From Flavobacterium glycines (GTDB lineage: Bacteria; Bacteroidota; Bacteroidia; Flavobacteriales; Flavobacteriaceae): 64,000 nt of DNA. Location of the stretch: assembly GCF_900100165.1 (NCBI RefSeq), contig NZ_FNEO01000010.1, positions 1 to 64,000 of the forward strand. The letters are read 5' to 3'. The position numbers and the translations under genes were made by a program. The first letter of the stretch is position 1, and every line of letters starts with the position of its first letter. Shown one piece after another: positions 8,209-17,049 of this stretch. The notes beneath the pieces were generated by a model, which made no database searches, was not told the DNA's origin, and saw only the letters and a list, made by a program, of their open reading frames with translations.

Positions 8209-8244
8209 TTAAACGGTTGTTTAATAAAGTTAATGGCCGTTTAA
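8209..8244 (-). other. inverted repeat over the purU stop codon
   Basis: TTAAACGG and CCGTTTAA (8-bp arms, 20-nt loop). The right arm includes the purU stop codon. No T run follows on either strand, so it is more likely a 3' stabilising hairpin than a terminator. Confidence 0.4.
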
Positions 8245-9095
8245 GAGAAAATAACTGTTTTGTTGTTGTAAACCATTGTTTTACGTTCAGCATGCAGTTT
8301 TACGGCTCTTGCCAATACGCTGCGCTCTAAATCACGTCCTTTTACAATAAAATCCTCTATGGAATGACTGTGTGAAACTCTGGTGATGTCTTGTTCAATA
8401 ATTGGTCCTTCGTCCAGCTCTTCGGTTACATAATGACTGGTTGCACCAATAATTTTTACTCCTCTGGCAAAAGCTGAATGATAGGGTTTTGCTCCCGGGA
8501 ATGCAGGTAAGAAAGAGTGGTGGATATTGATGATTCTGTTTTTATACAGTTCAATTAATTTAGGCGTGATAATTTGCATGTATCGGGCCAAAACAATAAA
8601 ATTGATGTTGTATTCTTTCAATAAGGCTATTTGTTGTTTTTCACCTTCTTCTTTGATGTTTTTAGTAAAAGGAACATGGTGAAACGGAATATCAAAACGT
8701 TGCGCTACTCCTTTTAAATCTTCATGATTACTAATAATTAACGGAATTTCCAGCGGTAATTCGCCGGCACTGTAACGTCCTAAAAGATCGTACAAACAGT
8801 GGTCATATTTAGAAATAAAAAGCGCCATTCGGGGTTTGTATTCCTGAGTATAGATTTCCCAGGACATATTGAATTTATCGGCCAGATTGGCTTGAAAATC
8901 TTTTTTGATTAATTCTAAATCCCAGTTTTGGGTGCTGAATTCACATTCTAAGCGCATGAAAAATACGTTTTCATTTGCATCAACATGCTGGTCCAGATAA
9001 ATGATATTTCCCTCGATTCCTGCAATATAATTGGTTACAGAAGCGATAATTCCTTTTTGATCCTCACAATGGATAAGTATTGTTATTTTTTGCAT
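8241..9095 (-). CDS. purU: formyltetrahydrofolate deformylase
   Basis: Hydrolyses 10-formyl-THF to THF and formate and so balances one-carbon pools. 284 residues, the usual length. An N-terminal ACT domain (about 1-85, beginning ITILIHCEDQKGIIASV) is followed by a formyltransferase-like catalytic domain (about 90-280) with the Asn/His/Asp set in NIHHSFLPAFPGAKPYH and ELDEGPIIEQD. Monocistronic, with its own promoter, a 5' UTR hairpin and 3' hairpins. Confidence 0.93.
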   Translation of the reverse strand: MQKITILIHCEDQKGIIASVTNYIAGIEGNIIYLDQHVDANENVFFMRLECEFSTQNWDLELIKKDFQANLADKFNMSWEIYTQEYKPRMALFISKYDHCLYDLLGRYSAGELPLEIPLIISNHEDLKGVAQRFDIPFHHVPFTKNIKEEGEKQQIALLKEYNINFIVLARYMQIITPKLIELYKNRIINIHHSFLPAFPGAKPYHSAFARGVKIIGATSHYVTEELDEGPIIEQDITRVSHSHSIEDFIVKGRDLERSVLARAVKLHAERKTMVYNNKTVIFS

Positions 9096-9111
9096 TTTAT
9101 AATTATTTCAT

Positions 9112-9136
9112 GATTTCAAGAAAGTCTGTTGAAATC
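9112..9136 (-). other. hairpin in the purU 5' UTR
   Basis: GATTTCAA and TTGAAATC (perfect 8-bp arms, 9-nt loop) lie between the likely transcription start near 9156 and the purU ATG. It could be an operator or an RNA hairpin; no known riboswitch is recognised. Confidence 0.35.
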
Positions 9137-9162
9137 AATTTTTATTGAAGTTCTAAAGGATT

Positions 9163-9170
9163 CAAAACTA
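9163..9170 (-). promoter_or_regulatory. purU promoter -7 element
   Basis: Minus-strand TAGTTTTG fits TAnnTTTG, giving a leader of about 60 nt. Confidence 0.5.
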
Positions 9171-9229
9171 AACTTATTTTTTTACAAAACAAATGCTGTT
9201 TCACCTGTTTGTTTAAGTGCTTAACACTT

Positions 9230-9937
9230 TTATTTTTTGTCTTGTAACGCAAAAACTCTTTGTAACAATGGCGATGTTCTGGCGCTGATATTGGTTCTGA
9301 TATTTTTTTCTTCAACCGCGACCATTTTAAAAACTCCTTTCATGGCCTGATTCGTCACGTAGTCAGTCAGGTCAGGATTTACCTTGCTTACTAACGGAAT
9401 GCTATTGTATTTAGTGATGATATTTTGCCAAACTTTATCGGCACCAACTTTTGAAAAAGAACTTTTTATAACAGGATTGAATTTGCCATATAAGGAAGTT
9501 GAAGTAGTATTTTGTAAGTAAGTGGTCGCTGAACTTTCATTTCCCATTAAAATTCCTTTAGCATCAGTAAAAGACATGTTTCTTACAGCATCAACAAAAA
9601 TAGGAGTGGCTTCTTTTACGGCATCTTCTGCAGCACGATTCATTACTTTTAATCCTTCATCGGCTAACGAACTTAGTCCAATTCTTCTCAATCCGCTATC
9701 AACTTTTCTCAACTCTTCGGGTAATAGAATTTTAACCGCTTCATTTTTATAAAAACCGTCTGTAGCCGTCAATTTGCTTACTTGTTTAGTAATTCCATTA
9801 TTTAAAGCTTCTTTTAATCCTCCTGAAATATCAATCATTCCGGCAGTTCCGCTTTGAGGCAGTTGATTGATTACCTGTTGCATTTCGGCACAACTAATTA
9901 GATTGAAACATATAAAAAACAGAGCGATTTTTTTCAT
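9230..9937 (-). CDS. DUF4197 lipoprotein
   Basis: Secreted lipoprotein of 235 residues with signal peptide MKKIALFFICFNLISC (lipobox LISC). The rest is one DUF4197 domain, mostly helical, with GGLKEALNNGITKQV near residue 40 and FTDAKGILMG near residue 125. DUF4197 has no established function. Divergent from the mutase gene and preceded by a TATCTTTG promoter element. Confidence 0.85.
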   Translation of the reverse strand: MKKIALFFICFNLISCAEMQQVINQLPQSGTAGMIDISGGLKEALNNGITKQVSKLTATDGFYKNEAVKILLPEELRKVDSGLRRIGLSSLADEGLKVMNRAAEDAVKEATPIFVDAVRNMSFTDAKGILMGNESSATTYLQNTTSTSLYGKFNPVIKSSFSKVGADKVWQNIITKYNSIPLVSKVNPDLTDYVTNQAMKGVFKMVAVEEKNIRTNISARTSPLLQRVFALQDKK

Positions 9938-9962
9938 AACTTTATGTGTATTAGATTTTGGT

Positions 9963-9970
9963 CAAAGATA
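9963..9970 (-). promoter_or_regulatory. promoter -7 element of the DUF4197 gene
   Basis: Minus-strand TATCTTTG fits TAnnTTTG, 26 nt upstream of the ATG. Confidence 0.6.
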
Positions 9971-10065
9971 CACAAACATCGTTTTGTTTTGAAAAAGTGG
10001 CTTAATTCGTTCCGGATAAAAGTTTTTTTTAGGCATAATTAATCGAAATTCAAATTCTGATTCAA

Positions 10066-13000
10066 ATGAAAGTGTATCATCCTAAAAATAAGATAAGAAT
10101 TGTAACTGCTGCGGCTTTGTTTGACGGTCACGATGCGGCAATCAATATCATGCGCCGAATTATGCAGGCCAGTGGAGTTGAAGTTATTCATTTAGGACAT
10201 GACCGAAGTGTTGAAGAAATAGTCAATACCGCCATTCAGGAAGATGTTAATGCCATTGCGATTACTTCGTATCAGGGAGGACATAATGAGTTTTTTAAAT
10301 ATATGTATGATTTGCTACTGCAAAAAGGAGCAGGGCATATCAAAATATTTGGCGGTGGCGGCGGAGTTATTTTGCCTTCTGAAATTGCTGAATTGCAGGC
10401 TTATGGAATCACAGCAATTTATTCCCCTGATGATGGCAGAAGATTGGGATTGCAAGGAATGATTAATGATTTATTGCAGCGTTCCGATTTTCCTATCGGT
10501 AATGAGTTACATGATGAAATAAGTCTTCTAAAAACAAAAAATGCATCAGCGATTGCAAGGATTATTTCGGCAGCCGAAAATTTTCCTGATGTAGCGAAAA
10601 CTGTTTTAAGTTCGATTGCTCAAATGACTGCCAATAGTAAAGTTCCTGTTCTTGGCATTACAGGAACCGGAGGAGCAGGCAAGTCGTCTTTGATGGATGA
10701 GTTTGTTCGTCGTTTTTTGACTGATTTTCCGGAGAAAACCTTGGGGATAATTTCTGTTGATCCTTCAAAACGCAAAACAGGAGGTGCATTATTGGGTGAC
10801 CGAATTCGAATGAATGCTATAAACAATTCCAGAGTGTATATGCGTTCATTGGCTACCCGTGAATCCAACAGGGCTTTGTCAAAATCGATTCAGGATGCTA
10901 TTCAGGTTTTAAAGGCAGCACAATATGATATTATTATTGTTGAAACTTCCGGAATTGGTCAGTCAGATACCGAAATCGTGGACTATGCCGATGTAACTTT
11001 GTATGTAATGACACCCGAATTTGGTGCTGCTACCCAATTGGAGAAAATCGATATGCTTGATTTTGCGGATGTGGTAGCTATCAATAAATTTGACAAACGA
11101 GGAGCTCCCGATGCCTTGCGGGATGTGAAAAAACAATTTCAACGCAATCATAATCTTTGGGATACTAATTTAGACGATCTTCCTGTTTTTGGTACGATGG
11201 CATCGCAGTTTAACGATTCAGGAATGGATCGATTGTATCAGGCGGTAATGAATGCTATAGTTGAAAAAACAAATGCTGATTTACTTTCAACTTTTGAAGC
11301 TAAGTCAGAAATCAGCGAGAAGGTTTACGTGATTCCTCCACAAAGAACACGTTATCTTTCCGAAATTGTCGAAACAATTCGTAATTATGATGAAAAGGCA
11401 AAAAGCCAACAGGAAATTGCCCAAAAACTATACGGCATATTCAAAACATTGGAAAGTGTTTGTGGTAAAGTACCACTCATTAATGAAAGGGGAATCGATG
11501 ATGATTCCGTTTTTCCAAGTGCGCTTGTAGAGCACAATGACCAACGAATTTTTATCAATCTTTTGCTGAATCAATTTGATAAGTTAAAAAAAGATTTAGA
11601 GCCACATAATTGGGAAATTATTCTCGGGTGGAACGAAAAAGTAAATAAATACAAAAATCCGTTTTATACTTTTAAGATTAGGGATAAAGAAATAAAACGA
11701 ACAACCCACACCGAGTCACTTTCTCATGCTCAAATTCCTAAAATTGCTTTGCCTAAATATGAGGATTGGGGTTTCATTCTTCATTGGTCTTTACAGGAAA
11801 ACGTGCCGGGAGAATTTCCGTTTACGGCAGGAATATATCCTTTTAAAAGAGAAGGCGAAGATCCGTCCCGAATGTTTGCCGGTGAGGGAGGACCAGAGCG
11901 AACCAACAGGCGTTTTCATTATTTGAGTTTAGGATTTTCGGCAAAACGCCTGTCTACGGCTTTTGATAGTGTGACTTTGTATGGCAACGATCCCGATATG
12001 CGTCCTGATATTTATGGGAAAATAGGAAACGCAGGAGTGGCTGTTTGCTGTTTGGATGATGCTAAAAAGTTGTATTCCGGTTTTGATTTGCTCCATCCCA
12101 TGACTTCGGTAAGCATGACTATCAACGGTCCGGCTCCCATTATATTAGGTTTTTTTATGAATGCAGCGATTGATCAGCAATGCGAAATTTATATTAAAGC
12201 CAACCAATTAGAGAAAGAGGTAGAAGAAAAAATCAATCACATTTTTGAGCAAAAAGGAATTGAAAGACCTAGTTATCAGGGAGATTTACCTGAAGGAAAT
12301 GACGGATTGGGATTATTGCTTTTAGGAGTGAGCGGAGACGAAGTTTTACCTTTGGAAGTCTATAATGAAATAAAAGCAAGGACTTTGTCGCAAGTGCGTG
12401 GAACTGTTCAGGCTGATATTTTGAAAGAAGACCAGGCGCAAAATACCTGCATTTTTTCAACCGAATTTGCCTTACGATTGATGGGTGATGTGCAGGATTA
12501 TTTTATTTCGAATAATGTCAGAAACTTTTATTCGGTATCTATTTCGGGCTATCATATTGCCGAAGCGGGAGCGAATCCCATTACGCAATTGGCTTTTACA
12601 TTAGCTAATGGATTTACCTATGTGGAGTATTTTCTGAACCGCGGAATGGATATTAACGATTTTGGTGCTAATCTGTCTTTTTTCTTTTCGAATGGATTAG
12701 ATCCTGAATATGCTGTAATAGGCAGGGTGGCGCGCAGAATTTGGGCGAAAGCCATGAAAAATAAATACCATGCCAATGAACGGGTGCAAATGTTGAAATA
12801 CCATATTCAAACCTCAGGACGTTCGCTTCATGCTCAGGAAGTTGATTTTAATGATATTCGAACCACTTTACAGGCTTTGTATGCTATTTATGATAATTGT
12901 AATTCGTTGCATACCAATGCTTATGACGAAGCCATTACCACGCCTACAGAGGCATCAGTTCGCAGGGCAATGGCAATCCAACTCATTATCAATAAAGAAT

Positions 13001-13497
13001 TAGGTTTGACGAAAAATGAAAATCCAATGCAGGGTTCGTTTCTTATAGAAGAACTGACCGATTTAGTAGAAGCCGCTGTTTTGGAGGAATTCGATAAAAT
13101 TTCTGAGCGGGGAGGAGTTTTAGGAGCCATGGAAACCATGTACCAGCGATCTAAAATCCAGGAAGAAAGTCTGTATTATGAAAATTTAAAACATACAGGA
13201 AATTTACCAATAATTGGGGTAAATACTTTTTTAAATTCAAAAGGTTCTCCAACAATAATTCCAGCCGAAGTTATTCGGGCGACTGAGGAAGAAAAACAAT
13301 ACCAAATTAAGATGCTGCACAATTTACAGCAACGAAATCAGGATAAAGTAAAAGAGCAATTGCAAGCGATAAGACGAGCGGCTGTAAACAATGAAAATTT
13401 ATTTGCTTATTTGATGGAGGCGACTAAAATATGTTCTTTGGGACAAATTACCTCGGCTTTATTTGAGGTAGGAGGGCAGTATAGAAGGAATATGTAA
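10066..13497 (+). CDS. icmF: fused isobutyryl-CoA mutase (IcmF)
   Basis: Adenosylcobalamin-dependent acyl-CoA mutase of 1143 residues with the full IcmF order. The N-terminal B12-binding domain has FDGHDAAINIMRR (about residues 19-31). A MeaI-type G-protein chaperone domain follows with P-loop GTGGAGKSS (about 198-206). The C-terminal part is the TIM-barrel mutase domain. Methylmalonyl-CoA mutases use Tyr and Arg in the substrate pocket; here the matching segments read GIYPFKR (Phe593) and AQNTCIFS (Gln792). That is the isobutyryl-CoA mutase pattern, so the substrates are probably isobutyryl-CoA/n-butyryl-CoA or a related branched acyl-CoA. NCBI-style annotation often calls it methylmalonyl-CoA mutase family. 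Monocistronic. Confidence 0.92.
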   Translation: MKVYHPKNKIRIVTAAALFDGHDAAINIMRRIMQASGVEVIHLGHDRSVEEIVNTAIQEDVNAIAITSYQGGHNEFFKYMYDLLLQKGAGHIKIFGGGGGVILPSEIAELQAYGITAIYSPDDGRRLGLQGMINDLLQRSDFPIGNELHDEISLLKTKNASAIARIISAAENFPDVAKTVLSSIAQMTANSKVPVLGITGTGGAGKSSLMDEFVRRFLTDFPEKTLGIISVDPSKRKTGGALLGDRIRMNAINNSRVYMRSLATRESNRALSKSIQDAIQVLKAAQYDIIIVETSGIGQSDTEIVDYADVTLYVMTPEFGAATQLEKIDMLDFADVVAINKFDKRGAPDALRDVKKQFQRNHNLWDTNLDDLPVFGTMASQFNDSGMDRLYQAVMNAIVEKTNADLLSTFEAKSEISEKVYVIPPQRTRYLSEIVETIRNYDEKAKSQQEIAQKLYGIFKTLESVCGKVPLINERGIDDDSVFPSALVEHNDQRIFINLLLNQFDKLKKDLEPHNWEIILGWNEKVNKYKNPFYTFKIRDKEIKRTTHTESLSHAQIPKIALPKYEDWGFILHWSLQENVPGEFPFTAGIYPFKREGEDPSRMFAGEGGPERTNRRFHYLSLGFSAKRLSTAFDSVTLYGNDPDMRPDIYGKIGNAGVAVCCLDDAKKLYSGFDLLHPMTSVSMTINGPAPIILGFFMNAAIDQQCEIYIKANQLEKEVEEKINHIFEQKGIERPSYQGDLPEGNDGLGLLLLGVSGDEVLPLEVYNEIKARTLSQVRGTVQADILKEDQAQNTCIFSTEFALRLMGDVQDYFISNNVRNFYSVSISGYHIAEAGANPITQLAFTLANGFTYVEYFLNRGMDINDFGANLSFFFSNGLDPEYAVIGRVARRIWAKAMKNKYHANERVQMLKYHIQTSGRSLHAQEVDFNDIRTTLQALYAIYDNCNSLHTNAYDEAITTPTEASVRRAMAIQLIINKELGLTKNENPMQGSFLIEELTDLVEAAVLEEFDKISERGGVLGAMETMYQRSKIQEESLYYENLKHTGNLPIIGVNTFLNSKGSPTIIPAEVIRATEEEKQYQIKMLHNLQQRNQDKVKEQLQAIRRAAVNNENLFAYLMEATKICSLGQITSALFEVGGQYRRNM

Positions 13498-13513
13498 TAG
13501 CTGTCAAAATTCT

Positions 13514-13541
13514 AAATCTCCCAAAGTGGAGATTTTTTTAG
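13514..13541 (+). terminator. terminator of icmF
   Basis: AAATCTCC and GGAGATTT form an 8-bp stem with a 6-nt loop followed by a T run. Confidence 0.8.
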
Positions 13542-13617
13542 GTTTTATACTAAAATAGCATTCCTTTTTTGATTGTGTTTTAACTAAATTTACCTTGAAA
13601 ATTAATCGGGGAATTAG

Positions 13618-14577
13618 ATGGCTTTTTTAAATAAAATCAACTTACATGCTGTATTGGACAGAAATACGGGATTTGGAACCAATGCAAATAGTTACGGAGG
13701 TCGTTTTGTAAATAAAGACGGAACAGCTAATATTGAAAAAAGAGGAATGCACTTTTTGCATCGCATTAGCTGGTATCATACAATGATTGATATGCCGGCC
13801 TGGAAATTCATGTTGGTTATCCTTACTTTCTATATGGGAATCAATTTACTCTTTGCGATGGTTTATTTTGGAATTGGGATCGAACACCTTGATGGTATTC
13901 CTATGACAGATAGTAATTGGGCCAAATTTGGTCAGGCTTATTTTTTTAGTGCTCAAACCTTTACCACAGTAGGGTATGGTCATATAAGCCCGGTTGGTTT
14001 TTTGACCAGTTTATTGGCAGCAGCCGAAGCTTTGATAGGATTGTTGAGTTTTGCTATTGCTACCGGATTGTTTTTTGGACGATTTAGTAAACCCACGGCC
14101 TTTTTAAAATTTTCTCACAATGCCCTGATTGCTCCTTATGGGGAAGGTGCTGGATTGATGGTTAGAATGACTCCTTTTAAAAATACCAATTTCACAGATG
14201 CCGAAGCAAAAATGACTCTAGGGATGAGTATTGAGGAAAATGGGGTGAAAGTAAATAAGTTTTATTCTTTGGATTTAGAACTCGAAAGAATTAATGCTCT
14301 CACTTTGAGTTGGACATTGGTACATCCTATAACAGAGAACAGCCCTTTGTATCAGTTTGTAAAAGAAGATTTTGAAACTATAGTGGGAGAGATTTTTGTA
14401 TATATTAAAACATTTGATGATATGTTTTCTAATACGGTGGCAACCCGAACTTCGTATACTTTTGACGAGGTGATTTATGGGGCGAAATTTGTGCCAATGT
14501 ATCAAAGAAGTACTGATAATACCAAAACTATTCTGGATTTGGACAAACTTAATCATTACGAAGAATGTGTTATATAA
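13618..14577 (+). CDS. inward-rectifier (KirBac-type) potassium channel
   Basis: Membrane K+ channel subunit of 319 residues, expected to act as a tetramer. Two membrane helices (about 62-86 and 127-153) frame a pore loop with the selectivity filter TTVGYG at residues 116-121. The rest is the cytoplasmic Ig-like Kir domain, with FLKFSHNALIAPYG just after the inner helix. Length and order match bacterial Kir channels. It stands just before the MerR regulator; a functional link is not implied. Confidence 0.92.
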   Translation: MAFLNKINLHAVLDRNTGFGTNANSYGGRFVNKDGTANIEKRGMHFLHRISWYHTMIDMPAWKFMLVILTFYMGINLLFAMVYFGIGIEHLDGIPMTDSNWAKFGQAYFFSAQTFTTVGYGHISPVGFLTSLLAAAEALIGLLSFAIATGLFFGRFSKPTAFLKFSHNALIAPYGEGAGLMVRMTPFKNTNFTDAEAKMTLGMSIEENGVKVNKFYSLDLELERINALTLSWTLVHPITENSPLYQFVKEDFETIVGEIFVYIKTFDDMFSNTVATRTSYTFDEVIYGAKFVPMYQRSTDNTKTILDLDKLNHYEECVI

Positions 14578-14617
14578 TATGTTCTTGCTTTCTTAGTGAG
14601 TTCTTGTGATAAAAACG

Positions 14618-14654
14618 TATATTTGTTTAACTTTATTTTTGAATAAATGAACAA
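14618..14654 (+). promoter_or_regulatory. merR promoter with candidate operator overlapping the start codon
   Basis: The -7 element TATATTTG (14618-14625) overlaps the left arm TTTGTTTAA (14622-14630). Exactly 16 nt later comes ATGAACAA (14647-14654), which matches the consensus right arm TTAAACAA at 6 of 8 positions and includes the start codon. The same architecture with a perfect right arm is found at crtI and at the TetR/TIGR01777 divergon, which suggests autoregulation. Confidence 0.6.
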
Positions 14655-15543
14655 TGTTAAAAGCGTTTTTAGTATAAAAGACCTTGAAAATCTTTCAGGG
14701 ATTAAGGCACATACCATTCGTATTTGGGAAAAAAGATATCAGGTTCTTGAACCCATGCGGACGGATACCAATATTCGACTGTATGATTTAGTCAGTTTGC
14801 AAAAATTGTTGAATATTACTTTTTTGCATGAGTACGGCTATAAAATATCTAAAATTTCCAATTACTCAGAGAGTGAAATTCAGGAATTAGTAAAGCAAAT
14901 AGTTTCTTCAAAAAACTCAAAAAATCATGCCATTAATGCTTTTAAGATGGCAATGATGAATTTTGATCAACAGCTTTTTTTAAATACATACAATTGGTTG
15001 GCAGAAGAAAAGTCGTTTAAAGAAATTTTTCATCAGGTATTTATTCCGCTTTTAGATGAAATAGGTTTGTTATGGCAAACTGATACTATTACGCCGGCTC
15101 ACGAGCATTTTGTTAGTTATTTAATAAGGCAAAAAATTATCTTAAATTCTGAAAAGCTTCAGTATATAAAACCTGCTAAAGAAGATAAAGTTTTTGTCTT
15201 GTCTCTTCCATTGAATGAAATCCATGAACTGGGATTGATGTATTTGCATTATGAAATACTTTTAAGTGGTTACAGAAGTATTTATTTGGGCGAGAGCATG
15301 CCAATTCATAATTTAAAAGATCTGAAAAAACATTTCGATTCTATTGTTTATGTTTCCTGTTTGACTGTCAAGCCGGACAGAGACGAAGTAAATGAGTATG
15401 TTCAGGAAATGGTAAATGAATTGTTAGATGAAACTACCGAATTATGGTTTACAGGCCGATTGGTTTCTTATATTGATTCAGAAATAGTATTGAAGAAAGT
15501 TTCTGTTTTTAACTCTATGGCAGAATTAACATCGCAATTGTAA
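14647..15543 (+). CDS. CarH/LitR-like MerR regulator with B12-binding domain
   Basis: 298 residues. An N-terminal MerR helix-turn-helix (about 8-75; LSGIKAHTIRIWEKRY) is followed by a helical cap and a cobalamin-binding Rossmann domain. Two signatures of photosensory CarH proteins are present: W-x9-EH at Trp143/Glu153/His154 (WQTDTITPAHEH) and ExHxxG at Glu191/His193/Gly196 (EIHELG), where the His would be the lower B12 ligand. Known CarH proteins bind adenosylcobalamin, repress carotenoid genes in the dark and release DNA on light. The adjacent crtIBZ genes, the photolyase, and the shared inverted repeats fit that role. Light control here is inference. Confidence 0.88.
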   Translation: MNNVKSVFSIKDLENLSGIKAHTIRIWEKRYQVLEPMRTDTNIRLYDLVSLQKLLNITFLHEYGYKISKISNYSESEIQELVKQIVSSKNSKNHAINAFKMAMMNFDQQLFLNTYNWLAEEKSFKEIFHQVFIPLLDEIGLLWQTDTITPAHEHFVSYLIRQKIILNSEKLQYIKPAKEDKVFVLSLPLNEIHELGLMYLHYEILLSGYRSIYLGESMPIHNLKDLKKHFDSIVYVSCLTVKPDRDEVNEYVQEMVNELLDETTELWFTGRLVSYIDSEIVLKKVSVFNSMAELTSQL

Positions 15544-15578
15544 TTTTGTTTAATTATTTTGTATATTTGTTAAACAAA
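15538..15578 (+). promoter_or_regulatory. crtI promoter embedded in a perfect inverted repeat
   Basis: -33 TTG (15538-15540), a 21-nt spacer and -7 TATATTTG (15562-15569). A perfect 9-bp inverted repeat, TTTGTTTAA (15545-15553) and TTAAACAAA (15570-15578) separated by 16 nt, encloses the -7 element and runs into the crtI ATG. A bound regulator would occlude polymerase, so I read it as the MerR operator. Confidence 0.72.
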
Positions 15579-17047
15579 TGAAAAAGAAGATTACAATCAT
15601 TGGTTCGGGGTTTTCAGCGTTGTCTGCGGCTTGTTATTTGGCTAAAAAAGGTCATAAGGTTTTGGTTTTTGAAAAAAATCAAACTATCGGCGGGAGGGCA
15701 AGGCAATTGAAAAAAGACGGTTTTACATTTGATATGGGGCCGAGTTGGTACTGGATGCCTGATGTTTTTGAACGTTTTTTTGCCGATTTTGGAAAGAAAA
15801 CTTCCGATTATTATGAGTTGATAAAATTGTCTCCGGCTTATCGGGTGTATTTTGGAGTGAACGAATTCATTGCCATTGCTGATAATCTGGACGAAATTGT
15901 ATCGACATTTGAAGCTATTGAAAAAGGAAGCGGCAAAGTACTAAGGGAGTTTATGTCCGAAGCCCAAAGCAATTATGATATTGCGATTAAGGATTTGGTG
16001 TACCGTCCGGGAGTTTCCCCTTTAGAATTAGTTACTGTAGAAACAACTAAGAAGATAGGACAGTTTTTTAGCAACATCAGTAGGGATGTGCGCAGGAAAT
16101 TTAAGGACGAACGATTAATTCAAATTTTAGAATTTCCGGTTTTGTTCCTCGGAGCCAAACCTTCTGATACGCCTTCGTTCTATAGTTTTATGAATTATGC
16201 CGACTTTGGTCTCGGAACCTGGCATCCCAAAACAGGAATGTTTGATGTGGTTCGTGCAATGGAAAGTCTAGCAACAGAATTAGGAGTGCAGTTTTTTGTT
16301 AATTCGAATATCGAAAAAATAATTGTAGAAAATAAAACTGCCAAAGCAATTGTTATTAATGGTGAGAGAATAGAATCGGATTTGGTTTTAAGTGGCGCTG
16401 ATTACCATCATACCGAAACTTTATTGGATGCAGAACATAGAATGTATTCCGAACAATATTGGGAATCTCGTGTTTTTGCGCCTTCGTCATTGTTGTTTTA
16501 TGTTGGTTTCAATAAAAAAATAGAAAACATTTCGCATCATGCCTTGTTTTTTGATACCGATTTTAACCAACACGCAAAAGACATTTATGACGAACCAAAA
16601 TGGCCTGCAGAACCTTTATTTTATGCCAATTTTCCGTCGTTGACTGATAAAACGGCTGCGCCGGAGGGAATGGAATCGGGTTTTTTCTTAGTGCCATTAG
16701 CGCCCGGAATCAACGATACAGAAGCATTAAGGGAAGAATATTTTGATAAAATTATTGATCGTTTTGAAAAGTTAACGCAGCAAAGCATCAAAGAAAATAT
16801 TATATTTAAAGAATCCTTTTGCAAAAATGATTTTGTAGAACAGTACAATTCCTATAAAGGAAATGCTTACGGAATGGCAAATACCTTATTGCAAACGGCT
16901 TTTTTAAGACCAAAACTAAAAAGTAAAAAAGTTCGTAATTTATATTTTACAGGACAATTAACCGTTCCTGGACCCGGAGTTCCACCGGCATTAATTTCGG
17001 GAAAATTAGTGTCTGATTTGATAGATAAACAATTTCTAAAACAATAA
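15578..17047 (+). CDS. crtI: phytoene desaturase
   Basis: FAD-dependent desaturase of 489 residues that converts phytoene to lycopene. The N-terminal dinucleotide-binding motif is ITIIGSGFSALSAACYLAKK with the following acidic FEKN, and GGRARQLKKDGFTFDMGPSWY is the family signature. The C-terminal flavin-contact region is FTGQLTVPGPGVPPALISGK. First gene of crtI-crtB-crtZ; the start lies directly after the operator palindrome, and crtB starts 2 nt after its stop. Confidence 0.94.
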   Translation: MKKKITIIGSGFSALSAACYLAKKGHKVLVFEKNQTIGGRARQLKKDGFTFDMGPSWYWMPDVFERFFADFGKKTSDYYELIKLSPAYRVYFGVNEFIAIADNLDEIVSTFEAIEKGSGKVLREFMSEAQSNYDIAIKDLVYRPGVSPLELVTVETTKKIGQFFSNISRDVRRKFKDERLIQILEFPVLFLGAKPSDTPSFYSFMNYADFGLGTWHPKTGMFDVVRAMESLATELGVQFFVNSNIEKIIVENKTAKAIVINGERIESDLVLSGADYHHTETLLDAEHRMYSEQYWESRVFAPSSLLFYVGFNKKIENISHHALFFDTDFNQHAKDIYDEPKWPAEPLFYANFPSLTDKTAAPEGMESGFFLVPLAPGINDTEALREEYFDKIIDRFEKLTQQSIKENIIFKESFCKNDFVEQYNSYKGNAYGMANTLLQTAFLRPKLKSKKVRNLYFTGQLTVPGPGVPPALISGKLVSDLIDKQFLKQ

Positions 17048-17049
17048 CT

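Larger units (their letters stand above)
7857..8240. other. 384-bp intergenic region
   Basis: No gene longer than the 46-residue frame at its left edge. It contains that gene's promoter (7873-7880), a weak 7-bp inverted repeat AACATAA/TTATGTT near 8014-8045, a strong hairpin with a minus-strand T tract (8058-8087), a minus-strand TATATTTG near 8106-8113, and an inverted repeat at the end of purU (8209-8244). Confidence 0.5.

Noticed and set aside
9208..9216. TTTGTTTAA half-site like the crt operator
   Set aside because: There is no TTAAACAA 16 nt downstream and the position, at the end of the DUF4197 gene, is not a promoter for that motif.
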